Shown here one piece after another: positions 10,385 to 20,541 of a DNA stretch of 64,000 nt. A model generated the notes under the pieces. The model did no database searches. It was not told the origin of the DNA and saw only the letters and a program-made list of their open reading frames with translations. Positions within the stretch are counted from its first letter, which is position 1. The number at the start of each line of letters is the position of its first letter. This DNA comes from Diphasiastrum complanatum (Eukaryota; Streptophyta; Lycopodiopsida; Lycopodiales; Lycopodiaceae): NCBI GenBank assembly GCA_029204225.1, contig CM055110.1, positions 32,362,299-32,426,298 on the forward strand, read 5' to 3'. The translations under genes and the position numbers were made by a program.

Positions 10385-11133
10385 TGTGAAAATAGTGTAC
10401 TTGTCATGTACCATAATCATATAGGTTGTACATATGATTTAATTCAAGTTCTAGTGGCTAAAAAGGCCAAAAACTAGTTTTCTAGACATATGACACGTGG
10501 CATCAATCTATTGATTGCATGAGCCACATCCTTTGGTTAGGTGTCATATCCCATGTGTAGAGGACAGCTCACATGTGTGGAATAAGCTGAAGTAGGCAAA
10601 TTTTGACTTCTAGAAGATTTCCAAGAGATCTCCATATAGAAGAAAAATGGACCAAAAGTGCTCAAAATAGAAGGTTTTGTCCAAGTGTCAGTTTTGCATG
10701 ATGAATCATCATATGACAAAGCACCTTCACACATGTGGGATCAGAGGGATGATCGGTACCACGAGCTCCCACTTATTGTATACATAGAGCCACATTTGGC
10801 CATAATCAATGTGAGACACCAATCTTGGTTTTGGAAGCAATTTTGAGTGATTCTCTCCATTTGTCTATATTTGTTTTGATTGTTTTGAGGTTCTATCAAT
10901 GTGTACTTGATTTTCAGGTTGGAGTTCGTACCCTGACAGGGTTTCACACGTGTGAAACCAGCAAGTACATTTACCTTCAATAAATGATTGTTCTTGTTTG
11001 GATTTTATGTCTAGAATTGATCTAGATTGATCTTAATCTTATGTAGATTGATAGATCAAGTAAATCTAACATTCAATCCCTCTTGAGGATCAGATTAGGA
11101 TCCACTCTTGGTCCTTTTTGTACTTTTTGCACA
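10385..11133 (+). repeat. 5' LTR of element B
   Basis: 749 bp, TGTGAAAATAG to TTTTGCACA. It has CACACGTGTG at 10945-10954, with CGTACC just upstream, and a possible TATA word near 10632. Confidence 0.9.
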
Positions 11134-11146
11134 TGGTATCAGAGCC
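11134..11146 (+). other. Primer binding site of element B
   Basis: TGGTATCAGAGCC abuts the 5' LTR; complementary to initiator tRNA-Met. Confidence 0.92.
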
Positions 11147-12806
11147 TAGTACAAGAGGTTTTGTTGAAATTGATAGGGTTAATCCAAATCAAAGCCAGAA
11201 TTAGCAGTTTTTTGGAAACTAGTCAAATTTTGTGTAGCGAGTTGGATTTGATAGCTATCCTCAAATTTTTTGGTCCAAATCTTGTTGTGGGCTGTAGGAA
11301 CCATTTTCACACGTGTGATGCTGTACAGCTCTTGTTTTGACAGAGAAAATTCAAAAATTTGTACAATTTGACTCACACACCCAATTTGAGAGATTTTTGA
11401 TGCAAAATCAAGCATTTTCTATAGAGAATCTAATCCCTTAATTAGTTCTTGGATTAGATCAGCCAAGAAATTAAATTTGAAGCTTGAAATAGGTGCATTA
11501 ATTGATCATCTCTTATTTTTTGAGTGCATGTTGAAGTTGAGAGAGATTTTGCTAAAAATCATAGGTTGAGTGATATGCAAGGTGAGATGTTGAAATCAAT
11601 TGTACCATCACTCTAGATTTGTTCAAGAGTGATAGGGTAAAGTTTAGAAGCATCAATTTGCTAGAAAACATCTTTGGATCTGTCCTCCAAGTGAAACCTT
11701 TGAGAGTTTCTAGTGCATATAGAGCATCTATTCAAATCTTTTGTAGAATTTGACATAGATTGGCTTAAATTGAGAGTTCTAGAAAAGAGATTGAGATCCA
11801 AGTCACATTGTTCAACCCTAATCAATTTGTTTGAGTGATTGTGAGGTTTGAAAAGAGTCATTAAGGTGTCTATGACAAATGTGTAGAGAGAGATCCAATT
11901 TTCTAAGAGTTCCTTTCTTTGTAGAGGGCAAGATCTAGAAGCTCATTATGTGTTGTTATTGGTGGAGAGTTTGTCTCTTCCTAGGGGATCAAATCTTTCT
12001 AAGTGGCATTAGCTCTTTGAAGCACAATATCTTATTGAGAAAAATCACAACTTTTGATTTTGAATTTCATTCCAAGTCTTTAGAGGTAGAGTAATTGGTG
12101 GAATCCAATAGGGGTGATTGAATCAATTTATTGAGCAAAAATTGACATAGTCTGTATGAAACTCAAATTAGTTCTATTCAACTTTCTTTGTGAGAGTGTG
12201 AGGGTCAATTTGAGATCCCATTGGATGTCTAGAATGAGGAGGAGTCCATATTTAAGTATTCATGCATGGTTGAGATCTTTGTGAATCTCTAGTTGTCTAA
12301 TTTTTTAAGCTTTGTGAAAAATTGGTGGTATAGTTTGTTGTCAAATCAAATCAAATTCATTCTAAATCTCAAGTGTGAGATTATTTGGGTCAAGAGTGAG
12401 TCCAAAAGAAGTGATTTAGTTTGATTTTCATGTCTTTGAAACAAAACCCATCTTTTGTTCAAGAATCTCAAGTGTTGAGAGAACTAGTCAAGTGAAAAGG
12501 AAAATCTAGGTGTCAAATCTTTTTCATATCCATTTCAACTTTCAAAAGAAAGAGTCATTGGTATTTGATGAGTCCAATAGGAGATTGGATCTGATTTCTT
12601 TAGTGATTTGATTCAAAGATTGTGTGCTTTTGTCTTAGTGATAAAAGCAAAGTTTCCAAGTGACTAGTCATTACTGTGAAGATTGATTCTTAGGTTTGTG
12701 AGCTAGAGCTTTTGTAGATCCTTCTAGATTGTTGAAGATGTTCAAATCTAGTCTCTTGAAAGTCACAAATTACATTTGTAAAATCATATCACAAGTTTTT
12801 ATTCAC
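11147..12806 (+). other. Leader of element B
   Basis: About 1.66 kb with no credible coding. It includes a CACACGTGTG copy at 11308-11317 followed by GCTGTACAGC. Many short direct words such as AGTGATTTG and GAGATTTT recur without clear periodicity. Confidence 0.6.
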
Positions 12807-13178
12807 ATGGCATCAATAGGTGGCGTCCTATTCAAGGAGAACCAAAGCAAGGGGGCCGAGGTGAAGGATGGAGCTTCAAGTTCAAAATGCAAATACAAGA
12901 AGGACAAGTCCAAGGAAAGGTGTTTCCTTTGTGGAAAGGTGAATGAGGCTTGGAGTCTCACAAGGACTTGCAAGATTTGTCTTCAAGATTCCATCACAAC
13001 ATATGTGAAATCTTTTGAAATTTTTCATTTGGAAGTGCATTGTTTGGGTCAAGATGCAAAGATATACTTTCATGAAAGTAACTTGGATCTATTTTATGTC
13101 CTTGAAAAGTATTTTGCTTGGAACTTTGGACAAGTTCAAACTTATTGTTATTATCCAAGAGAAATCAATCAAGAATAA
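12807..13178 (+). CDS. Mini-gag ORF of element B
   Basis: The ATG at 12807 opens MASIGGVLF, the same start as copia gag in this window. The sequence then skips the entire capsid and goes to a Lys/Ser-rich basic stretch (SKCKYKKDKSKER) and a CFLCGK motif at the position of the zinc knuckle. Instead of the usual GHYASNC continuation a second CKIC follows about 16 residues on, so a four-cysteine zinc site is possible but unproven. 123 residues. An upstream in-frame ATG (12729) would add 26 residues, but the gag-like start is preferred. It overlaps the next ORF. It may be only an evolved remnant. Confidence 0.45.
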   Translation: MASIGGVLFKENQSKGAEVKDGASSSKCKYKKDKSKERCFLCGKVNEAWSLTRTCKICLQDSITTYVKSFEIFHLEVHCLGQDAKIYFHESNLDLFYVLEKYFAWNFGQVQTYCYYPREINQE

Positions 13179-14007
13179 GGAGCAACCACAGAATGAAAAT
13201 AGTCTCATTTATGCTCTCATGTCAACTTATGAAGATCTATTTTGCTTTGAAGGAATTTTTGTATCTCAAAGGTGGCTTAAGGCAATACTAGTTGAGTGTG
13301 ATGCCTTAAAGTATAGCCAAGCATGTTTTCCTTGTAAGCTTACATTAGTTATGAAGACAAGGAAATGGAAATATCTTCATAATGTAGGATCTTTTGGTTT
13401 CAATAAGATCATGAATGATGTGTTCATTCGTAAAGATGAAAATTGTAAGTTTTCAATCTTAAAGGCAAGTTGTAAACTTCTTATGAGAATAAGTGAAGCA
13501 TCCAAAGTGGACACTTATATCCATAAGCAAGTAGTTAGCCTTATTGAGATGGAAATGCCTTTTGATTTCAATATTAGAAAAATCATGCCAAGTTGTGGTG
13601 ATTTTTGGACTTATGTTTTTAGCATAAGTAATTTTGATAATCATAGGAAGTGCATATTGTGTGGTCATAGTTGTTGTGATCATTATGAGACATTGAGGTA
13701 TCAAATTTCCATAAAAAAGGAGCACCATGAAGAGGATCTTAAGGAGTCATCTCAAGGTTCAAATGTGCCAAGGATTGAGGAGGAGAATCCTTCTCAAGGT
13801 TCAAGTGTGCCAAGGATTGAGGAGGAGAGACCTTCTCAAATTGTGAGAAAAGAAATATGGTTGAGTCCATGTGGCTCACATTTCAAGGGAAAGAGGAGCA
13901 TATCTCATGTGGTATACATCACATACTTACTTCTCTTATGTCATTTGATAAATCAATTTGCTTTGGTGAGATCATTGCATCTCAAAATTGGAGTAAAGCC
14001 ATACTAG
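13015..14007 (+). CDS. Element B ORF, copy 1 of a duplicated pol-derived protein
   Basis: 330 codons open; homology begins near residue 65. LMSTYEDLFCFEG and SQRWLKAILVECDAL match in order and spacing the copia stretch joining integrase to RT (SFDEP..W..A...E..AL), and a KW pair follows at nearly the spacing of the RT CKW motif. Beyond this it is not recognisable as RT: CKLLMRISEASKVDTYIHKQVVSLIE, then CILCGHSCCDHYE (Cys/His cluster), then a linker with two near-repeats of SQGSxVPRIEEE. No YVDD. Copy 2 (13857-14576) aligns at about 0.71 kb offset. The first 60 residues and the last 40 are probably not used. Confidence 0.5.
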   Translation: MKFFIWKCIVWVKMQRYTFMKVTWIYFMSLKSILLGTLDKFKLIVIIQEKSIKNKEQPQNENSLIYALMSTYEDLFCFEGIFVSQRWLKAILVECDALKYSQACFPCKLTLVMKTRKWKYLHNVGSFGFNKIMNDVFIRKDENCKFSILKASCKLLMRISEASKVDTYIHKQVVSLIEMEMPFDFNIRKIMPSCGDFWTYVFSISNFDNHRKCILCGHSCCDHYETLRYQISIKKEHHEEDLKESSQGSNVPRIEEENPSQGSSVPRIEEERPSQIVRKEIWLSPCGSHFKGKRSISHVVYITYLLLLCHLINQFALVRSLHLKIGVKPY

Positions 14008-14576
14008 TTGAGTATGAAGTCTCTCTTGAGAACATAGATGATGTTCTTAAAAGGTTGAAATTTATTTTAAATCAATTAAAAAGCAAATGGTTATTTCATC
14101 AAATGTATGCTCTTGAGTCATGTAAGAGCAAAAGTGATTCGTTCACTCATAGTTTGAAAATTTGTATTGAGGCAAATTGTAAACTCTTTATGAGAGTAAG
14201 TGAATCATCTTCTAAAGACACTTATCTCCATAATGAAGTATTTAGCCTCATTGGATCTGAGATTAGCATGGTAAACAAGCATGAAGATATGATGCAAACA
14301 CTTTGTTATTATAGCATGCATAGTCTTGCCAATTTGGATAAGTCTAATTCTCTAGATCATGGTAACATGATGTTAGATCTTTGTGATCCTAATAAGTCAA
14401 GAAAAAATCTTTATTTTCTCAAGGAGGAGCATGCACATGAAGAAGGAGCAAGTCTCAAAGTCAAGCATCTACATGAAATTTGGAAGGAATCAATTTCAAA
14501 GATGCTAGGATGGTGCAAAGCTCTCAAGTTCATCAAAGATGTCAACATCAAAGAAGCACTATCATGGATATGGTGA
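13857..14576 (+). CDS. Element B ORF, copy 2 of a duplicated pol-derived protein
   Basis: 239 codons open in another frame, overlapping copy 1. It starts MVESMWLTFQGK, resembling the PSRLTYxGK stretch before copia RT, then SLMSFDKSICFGEIIASQNW and KAILVEYEVSLEN. The distance from EN to KW is exactly that of copia RT (EN, 17 residues, KW). The rest parallels copy 1: CKLFMRVSESSSKDTYLHNEVFSLIG against CKLLMRISEASKVDTYIHKQVVSLIE. No catalytic RT motif is present. Function unknown; the two open frames in a young element could reflect use or chance. Confidence 0.5.
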   Translation: MVESMWLTFQGKEEHISCGIHHILTSLMSFDKSICFGEIIASQNWSKAILVEYEVSLENIDDVLKRLKFILNQLKSKWLFHQMYALESCKSKSDSFTHSLKICIEANCKLFMRVSESSSKDTYLHNEVFSLIGSEISMVNKHEDMMQTLCYYSMHSLANLDKSNSLDHGNMMLDLCDPNKSRKNLYFLKEEHAHEEGASLKVKHLHEIWKESISKMLGWCKALKFIKDVNIKEALSWIW

Positions 14577-14702
14577 TTTCAGATCAACATCAAGCTCATT
14601 GGATGATCTTCACACCTTTTGAACCAGCAAAAACCAATTCAGCCCATGGAGTCAAGTTCAAGATCATCATGTTTTCCATCAAGCTAGATTTACCAAGCTA
14701 GA

Positions 14703-14716
14703 TTTTTGAGGAGGAG
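14703..14716 (+). other. Polypurine tract of element B
   Basis: TTTTTGAGGAGGAG directly before the 3' LTR. Confidence 0.85.
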
Positions 14717-15462
14717 TGTGAAAATAGTGTACTTGTCATGTACCATAATCATATAGGTTGTACATATGATTTAATTCAAGTTCTAGTGGCTAAAAAGGCC
14801 AAAAACTAGTTTTCTAGACATATGACACATGGCATCAATCTATTGATTGCATGAGCCACATCCTTTGGTTAGGTGTCATATCCCATGTGTAGAGGACAGC
14901 TCACATGTGTGGAATAAGCTGAAGTAGGCAAATTTTGACTTCTAGAAGATTTCCAAGATCTCCATATAGAAGAAAAATGGACCAAAAGTGTTCAAAATAG
15001 AAGGTTTTGTCCAAGTGTCAGTTTTGCATGATGAATCATCATATGACAAAGCACCTTCACACATGTGAGATCAAAGGGATGATCGGTACCACGAGCTCCC
15101 ACTTATTGTATACATAGAGTCACATTTGGCCATAATCAATGTGAGACACCAATCTTGGTTTTGGAAGCAATTTTGAGTGATTCTCTCCATTTGTCTACAT
15201 TTGTTTTGATTGTTTTGAGGTTCTATCAATGTGTACTTGATTTTTAGGTTGGAGTCCGTACCCTGACAGGGTTTCACACGTGTGAAACCAGCAAGTACAT
15301 TTACCTTCAATAAATGATTGTTCTTGTTTGCATTTTATGTCTAGAATTGATCTAGATTGATCTTAATCTTATGTAGATTGATAGATCAAGTAAATCTAAC
15401 ATTCAATCCCTCTTGAGGATTAGATTAGGATCCACTCTGGTCCTTTTTGTACTTTTTGCACA
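14717..15462 (+). repeat. 3' LTR of element B
   Basis: 746 bp; the 3-bp length difference from the 5' LTR is accounted for by a 2-bp and a 1-bp indel. CACACGTGTG at 15275-15284. Confidence 0.9.
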
Positions 15463-15988
15463 AAATACTCCAAAAATGTCAAATTGACTCAAATACAATC
15501 TATTTGTATGAAACAATTTGCTTAGAACCTATAAATTTTGTCTAAATCACATATAGATGAGATTGTACAACATCTCGATGATTTTTGTGATCATTCAAGC
15601 AATAAATGACATGTACACACGATTTGCCACAGGTCTAGGCACCCTACCTACGACTCTTCAAAAGCTTATAACTTTTAATTGGCTTATCCAATTGTCATGA
15701 ATCAAATTGCATCAGATTCTACCATTTCTAGCTTTCTAGTGGTCTAATTTGCATGAAATTTGGATCTAAGGTGAGAGAGAACCACCAAACTGAAAATGGG
15801 CGGATTTCACACATGCCAGCACCTGAAATTCCATACAGTACCTGATCTGGACCATTCAAAGTGGTTTGAAGCTCTAAATCACCAGAAAACTGCAAACTAG
15901 CTAGAAAGTAGAATCTAGACAATTCCTAGCTTGAAATTTGATCAAATCTGCAAACTTTTTGATTAGATTTGCCTGTAAAACTTAGGTA
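15463..15988 (-). other. Element D leader, LTR-proximal part
   Basis: Non-coding DNA between element B and the D primer site; read on the minus strand it would lead from the D LTR towards the D gag at 10138. Contains CATACAGTACC, a GTAC word. Confidence 0.55.
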
Positions 15989-16001
15989 GGCTTTGATACC
16001 G
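15989..16001 (-). other. Primer binding site of element D
   Basis: GGCTTTGATACCG is the reverse complement of TGGTATCAGAGCC with two changes. It shows that the LTR lies to the right and the element reads leftwards. Confidence 0.75.
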
Positions 16002-16610
16002 TGCTGAATTCACACGTGTGGGACGCCCTACACATGTACTTTTGATCTCCTAAGCCCAATAATACCATAAAGATTAGACTAGCATTGGTTGTCAATAGGA
16101 AAGCTGATCATTCAAGAAATATTATTGTGTTACAAGGATCTGTCAACAAAACATAAGACTAAGCATCATAAATGCCTCAACTCAGCTAGAGAGAGAAAAT
16201 AGAAAGTACAAAACTCGTGTAGAGAGAGAGGGCACAAAGAGCTTGTCTCCAAATTTGCATTACACACAAATTTCATCATTTTCTCAATGAGAGTACATCA
16301 CATATATATAGATCCATGGACTCTCCTCCTACTTTGAGTTGAATTGGAGTTGTGAATCCACCTCTCAAGCTATCTAGACTTATTCAAGCCACCTCACTAT
16401 GTCTAATTGTGCCACCTAGTCTTTTCATGCATTAAATGTGGCATGTAAAGTACAAATGGCAATTCCTATGGTAGCTCGAGTTTCTACATCTACCTACCTT
16501 GAATATTTTATTTTAAGATGGGTCTTTACTAAGCCAAAAGAACTCAATTCATCTTTGGCATTTTTAGGACCCCTACTCACAACATTAGATAGATTTTTCA
16601 ATATTTTGAC
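16002..16610 (-). repeat. 5' LTR of element D, right end lost
   Basis: Begins beside the primer site with TGCTGAATTCACACG (minus-strand end GAATTCAGCA). It shares CACACGTGTG (16011-16020) and TGTACTTxTGATCTCCTAAG with the solo LTR at 6106. A TATATATA at 16303-16310 would serve the minus strand. At about 16610 it passes into a copia RT scrap, so its start is missing. Confidence 0.7.
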
Positions 16611-16612
16611 AC

Positions 16613-17112
16613 TTCTATGCCCAATATAAAGTGAAGTGGACCAAGATCTACCATCTTAGATTCTAAAGATAGACTTTTCTTGGTTTTCTCAAAATGCTAT
16701 CAATGTTATCACCACTAAGTATGATGTCACCATCATTGAACTCTAGTTCATCATGACCATCACATGGTTCAACTGCTTCATCTACAGAGCCATCTTCAAT
16801 GACTGGTTCATGTTGTTCTTCACTTTGCTGATCGTTGTTGAAATCTTCAGAGTAATGGTCAAGTTCTGAAGTGTCGTTGTAGTTCTGATACTGATCATCA
16901 TTATTGTTGTTTTGGTCTTGGTACTGATTATCATCAGCGATGTCATCACCTTGATCATGATCTTCGATGTAATCATCACCTTGGTCCCAATATTCCCCCA
17001 CATCATTGTCACAATCGTCATCATAGTATGATTGATCGTCATCCTCTTGTTCATAATGCCAATCCATTAGAGTCGATGTGGAATAATTAAATCTTGAAAT
17101 TGTGGATTGCAA
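16613..17112 (-). pseudogene. Very acidic low-complexity ORF fused to a copia RT scrap
   Basis: A 149-codon minus-strand ORF. Its first 120 residues are dominated by Asp, Asn, Gln, Glu and Tyr (for example EDDDQSYYDDDCDND), with no recognised family. It then joins in frame to GDIILSGDNIDSI, the RT segment just after YVDD. After a frameshift the DNA continues as KMVDLGPLHFILGIEV of RT to about 16613. The acidic part could be a captured exon, a gag tail or a degenerated repeat. The RT part is clear, a role for the fusion is not. Confidence 0.45.
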
Positions 17113-17780
17113 TCTTGGGAAGAATTTGGAGATGTAATGGAAACTAGTTTTAACAAGGTGTAGTTAAGCAGTAACAATAGGCATGAGTTTTTTCGATTAG
17201 AGCAAATAAAAAGGACTTTTGAAAAATGTCAAATTTTGATTCCAATAAGACTTATACACTGACAATATTGTTGATAATGAAGTTTGCTTTCTACGGCACT
17301 GAAATCTGAGCTCAAACGAATGAGATATGGTCAATTGAATGAATAAAACATAAAGTGTAAACAACTTAGGACAAAGGGTCCTAAAATAAAATTAAAAATA
17401 AGAAGTACATAATGATGACAAAATGATGATCATTGTACTCAACGCAGTGAATTGAGCAATTTTCGTTCTTAATGCACTGAATTCTGACGTTAAACGCAAA
17501 AGTTAAGGCTACACGAAGACAAGGAAATTATAAACTTAGAAAGGGACCTTTATAGAAGCATTGGATTGTTGAAGAAAGATACCTGTAGAAATCTTAAAAA
17601 TGTTGGCATTTTTTCTTGGTTACTTGGGCGATCAGTTGGGGGTGTTCGAAAAATTTTGGCAGTGTGAGCACAGGGGCAAGTAGGGTGCTCAAAAGATTCT
17701 GTCCGCGTGGGCACAAGGGCAAGCATGTGTATCTCATTCACTTGTTTTAAATCATTTTCGCACACTGGTTCAATTTTGTT
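17113..17780. other. No gene recognised
   Basis: Nothing with protein similarity seen. Two related words, GAGCACAGGGGCAAG and GGGCACAAGGGCAAG, lie about 45 bp apart near 17665-17725. Confidence 0.5.
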
Positions 17781-18058
17781 GAATGTTGTATTAATCTATA
17801 ACATAGATTAGCAGTGCTTGTCTACTTTCTGGAGGATTGTAGGAATGATATAGCAGACAGTGACCGACAATCATATCTGAAATCCATCTAAATTGTTTTC
17901 GTTTGCGATTAATTTCATTTCGCTTTAGCAATGTCAATATCAGAGCTTGTTCAAGTTTTGCTTTGCTTCGCTTCGTTTTGTCTAGTTTCGCTTTGTTTCG
18001 TTTCATTTCAGAGCCTGATTAATAGTTGCATGCGTTCCATCATTCTTTTTTGCATCAG
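17781..18058 (+). repeat. Probable 3' end of the 5' LTR of element J
   Basis: The sequence just before the primer site, ending TTTGCATCAG. No second copy is present here, so the left boundary is unknown. It contains an irregular run of TTTCG and TTTG words (17945-18010). Confidence 0.45.
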
Positions 18059-18070
18059 TGGTATCAGAGC
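18059..18070 (+). other. Primer binding site of element J
   Basis: TGGTATCAGAGC, initiator tRNA-Met type, followed 97 bases on by the gag ATG. Confidence 0.85.
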
Positions 18071-18167
18071 ACCTGTCATAGTCTGGCATAACCGAAAAGC
18101 TATCAGATCTAGGAGGCTAAGCATTCAAACAAAGAACCATCAACAAGTGAGAACACAATTCACAACA

Positions 18168-18689
18168 ATGGCTTCAATAACCAGCAGTACAATCCAAGAT
18201 ATTTACAATCCTCGACTCATCAGAATCTAATTTCTTAGCATGGAAAGTTAAGACCTCACTGATACTAAAGGGAGAAGGATTATTTCCTTGGGTAGACGGC
18301 ACCGAGGAGATGCCTACAACTACAAGCAAGGAGCTACGTGAATGGAGGGAGAAGAATGACAAAGCAATAGTTGTGTTATCTTCATCCATCGAGGATAGCC
18401 TATCTCTTGACCTGGCTACAATCTCTAAAGCAAAAGAGATGTGGGATATATTCCTCACAAGATTTCAGACAAAATCACGCAGATAGATCATGTTGCTTGA
18501 AGATCAGCTGACAAACCTACAGTGGGATGGTAAAGACCTCACTTCCTTCATTAGGAAGATGAAGGATCTATTTCTTTCACTACACAATTCTGGAACGGAA
18601 AATGCAGAGAAGCAGCTCACTTATCTATTGAGAGCTTTACCAAGATCCTTCCAGATAACCAGAAAGTTGCTAGCAAAAGATCCTACAAT
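18168..18689 (+). pseudogene. Element J gag fragment (different copia lineage)
   Basis: ATG at 18168, then after a 1-base shift SNFLAWKVKTSLILKGEGLF, IVVLSSSIEDSLSLDLA, AKEMWDIFLTRF, a stop at 18484-18486, MLLEDQLTNLQW, FIRKMKDLFLSL and LRALPRSF. This is the copia gag family with the LxWK.....L...LW/F.. and L..ALP..F pattern, distinct from the xGGxLLExSERL gag of the other elements. It would form capsid. It is cut off at 18689 by the first E-family LTR; no continuation is found at the far side of the E array. Confidence 0.75.
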
Positions 18690-19462
18690 TGTTAAAATTG
18701 GAAAAACAATCCATATTGATTTCTTGGCTTGCTACAAATGTTGTACCATGCAAGTATGTAGCTCATAAATGCAAAATGCCAAGTTCGGCCTACATAGAAC
18801 TCGAGCTACATGGTTATGTAATGTCTAGATTGAAGAATACAACTTGCATATAGTTTGTAGACATAGAATTAGCAAAGTCATGCTTGTAGAAACTCGTGGC
18901 AATTCACATGCATTGACATGCAAGGCATGCACAAAGTGTAATGGACACATGCATGACGATTTGTAATTTGTTAGTTAGAACTAGCACACTTGTAAAAAGT
19001 TGGTAGAATTTCATGCATGGCAAGTGACAAATGTCACATAGACTCTAGATGTCACTTTAGTTGTCATTTTGGAATGGATGGATGTGGTTCTACCTTGAGC
19101 TACCTCAAACTCCATAAATATGTGTAGCTCTCCTCACAGTCAATGATGAAGAACCAAAATTTTGTAGCTACCTCATGCCATTTTGGATCAAAACTATTTT
19201 GCTTGTTATCTCTCTAGATTTCTCTCTCTAACTCGTGTTGAAGCTAATGCTAATACACTGAAATCTTGTACTTGTGTTCATTATTTGATTCATTGCTATC
19301 ATATTCAGTTGCTTAGCATGCTAGATTGTAGTTAAGCCATCTTCTGAACTAGATCTTGCTAATCAATCTAGAATCAGGTCACTGTGCCAATCACAGAGCT
19401 TAATCAAGATCAATCCTACTTGTGGACATTCCCCACACGTGTGAATTCTGGAAATTTTGTCA
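18690..19462 (+). repeat. E-family LTR, first of the array (5' LTR of E1)
   Basis: 773 bp, TGTTAAAATTGG to AAATTTTGTCA. CACACGTGTG at 19434-19443. The left flank is ACAAT (18685-18689). The next LTR in the array is the interrupted one at 30565-37782, which carries a 20-bp insertion relative to this copy. A shared CTCTCTCTAACTCGTG stretch lies near 19225-19245. Confidence 0.9.
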
Positions 19463-19475
19463 TGGTATCAGAGCC
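19463..19475 (+). other. Primer binding site of E1
   Basis: TGGTATCAGAGCC directly after the LTR. Confidence 0.92.
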
Positions 19476-20230
19476 AAATTAAGCTTTGCATGCTAACATC
19501 TATGATTGTACAAGAAACTGAGAGCTAAATCAAGCAAAAAAGTAATTCTGCACTTTTCTCACCTTTCTCTGAAGTGTATTTGGATCAAATCAGATTGAAA
19601 CTGATCTTTCAGTCCTGAAATGTGGTAGTATGGAATTCTGGAACTCCGCACGTGTGAAAACCAGATATTTTTAGTCCCTTTGTTCTCCTTGCTTATAGAT
19701 CCAAAGATAGCAGTCTTATAGCTTAATGAAAAGCTTATGATATGTACTTTCACATATAAACTGAAACCAAATCAATTTGATATGTCTATCAAGAGTTATA
19801 ATCTCTTAAACAAGATAAGGATAGGTCCAAAGTCTGAGTGACAGCATTTTGATTTGATTCAATCTTGCTTTGTTCTGAATCCATTGTTTTGCGCATCCTA
19901 CACAAGAAACTGAAGATCAAGACTGAGTTTGAAGTAATGAACACCTTTTGAGCCTTTTGAGAGTCAATTGTATTTTCTTTTGAAGCATTCCACACGTGCC
20001 AAAAGTAGGATTCAAACTAGCCAAAGTGTCTCAATCCACTTTGTGTGTTTGATCTAGATAACTTGTTTTGTGGAATATTTGAGAGTTATCTCAAATACAG
20101 CTGCAAGTGTTCACATAGGAAGGTAGTACATCCTTGAAAATACCTATAGCGAAAGAGAGCAGCAACGTTAAGTCTAATTGGAACAAGATCAAACATATCT
20201 CAGTGCAATAACTAAGAAGATTTCATTAAA
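19476..20230 (+). other. Leader of E1
   Basis: Non-coding; nearly the same sequence recurs at 37796-38551 and 49883-50638. It holds two CACGTG boxes in CGCACGTGTG and CACACGTGCC. Confidence 0.75.
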
Positions 20231-20461
20231 ATGGCATCTCAGGGAGGATATCTTCTAGAAGCCAGTGAAAGACTAAACACTTCGTTTCACATAGGAAGGT
20301 AGTACATCCTTGAAAATACCTATAGTGAAAGAGAGCAGCAACTTTAAGTCTAATTGGAACAAGCTCAAACATATCTCAGTCCAATAACTAAGAAGTCTTC
20401 ATTAAAAAGGCATCTCAGGGAGGATATCTTCTGGAAGCCAGTGAAAGACGACACACTTCTA
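20110..20461 (+). repeat. 176-bp tandem duplication over the E1 gag start
   Basis: TTCACATAGGAAGG starts at 20110 and again at 20286. Each copy spans the end of the leader and the first gag codons. In the second copy the gag ATG has become AAG (around 20407), so the surviving ATG (20231) reads into the duplicated leader and stops. Confidence 0.9.
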
Positions 20462-20541
20462 GTTACTCAATTTGGAAGTTCAGAACGGAGTCTATTTTGA
20501 TACTCCAAGATGTTATGGATATTGTGCTTGGTGTTGAGGAG
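20231..20541 (+). pseudogene. E1 gag, 5' part
   Basis: MASQGGYLLEASERLNTS from 20231 breaks at the tandem duplication. The second copy continues as YSIWKF, TESILILQDVMDIVLGVE to 20541, where element F is inserted. It resumes at 26700 (EEPQAQAEILKYKKRARMAL). Capsid function is lost through the duplication, the lost ATG and the insertion. Confidence 0.85.

Larger units (their letters stand above)
10385..15462 (+). mobile_element. Element B: young non-autonomous LTR element with unusual duplicated ORFs
   Basis: LTRs 10385-11133 and 14717-15462 differ at about 11 substitutions and two small indels by eye (about 98.4% identical). A tRNA-Met primer site and a GAGGAGGAG purine tract are in place, so it was mobilised recently. 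The 3.6-kb interior lacks protease, integrase core, YVDD and RNase H. It has a long leader, a mini-gag with a CxxC segment, and two related ORFs of 330 and 239 codons in tandem. It sits in the leader of D. Flanks CCACG and AAATA do not match, so the target duplication has been lost or a flank was altered. Confidence 0.88.
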
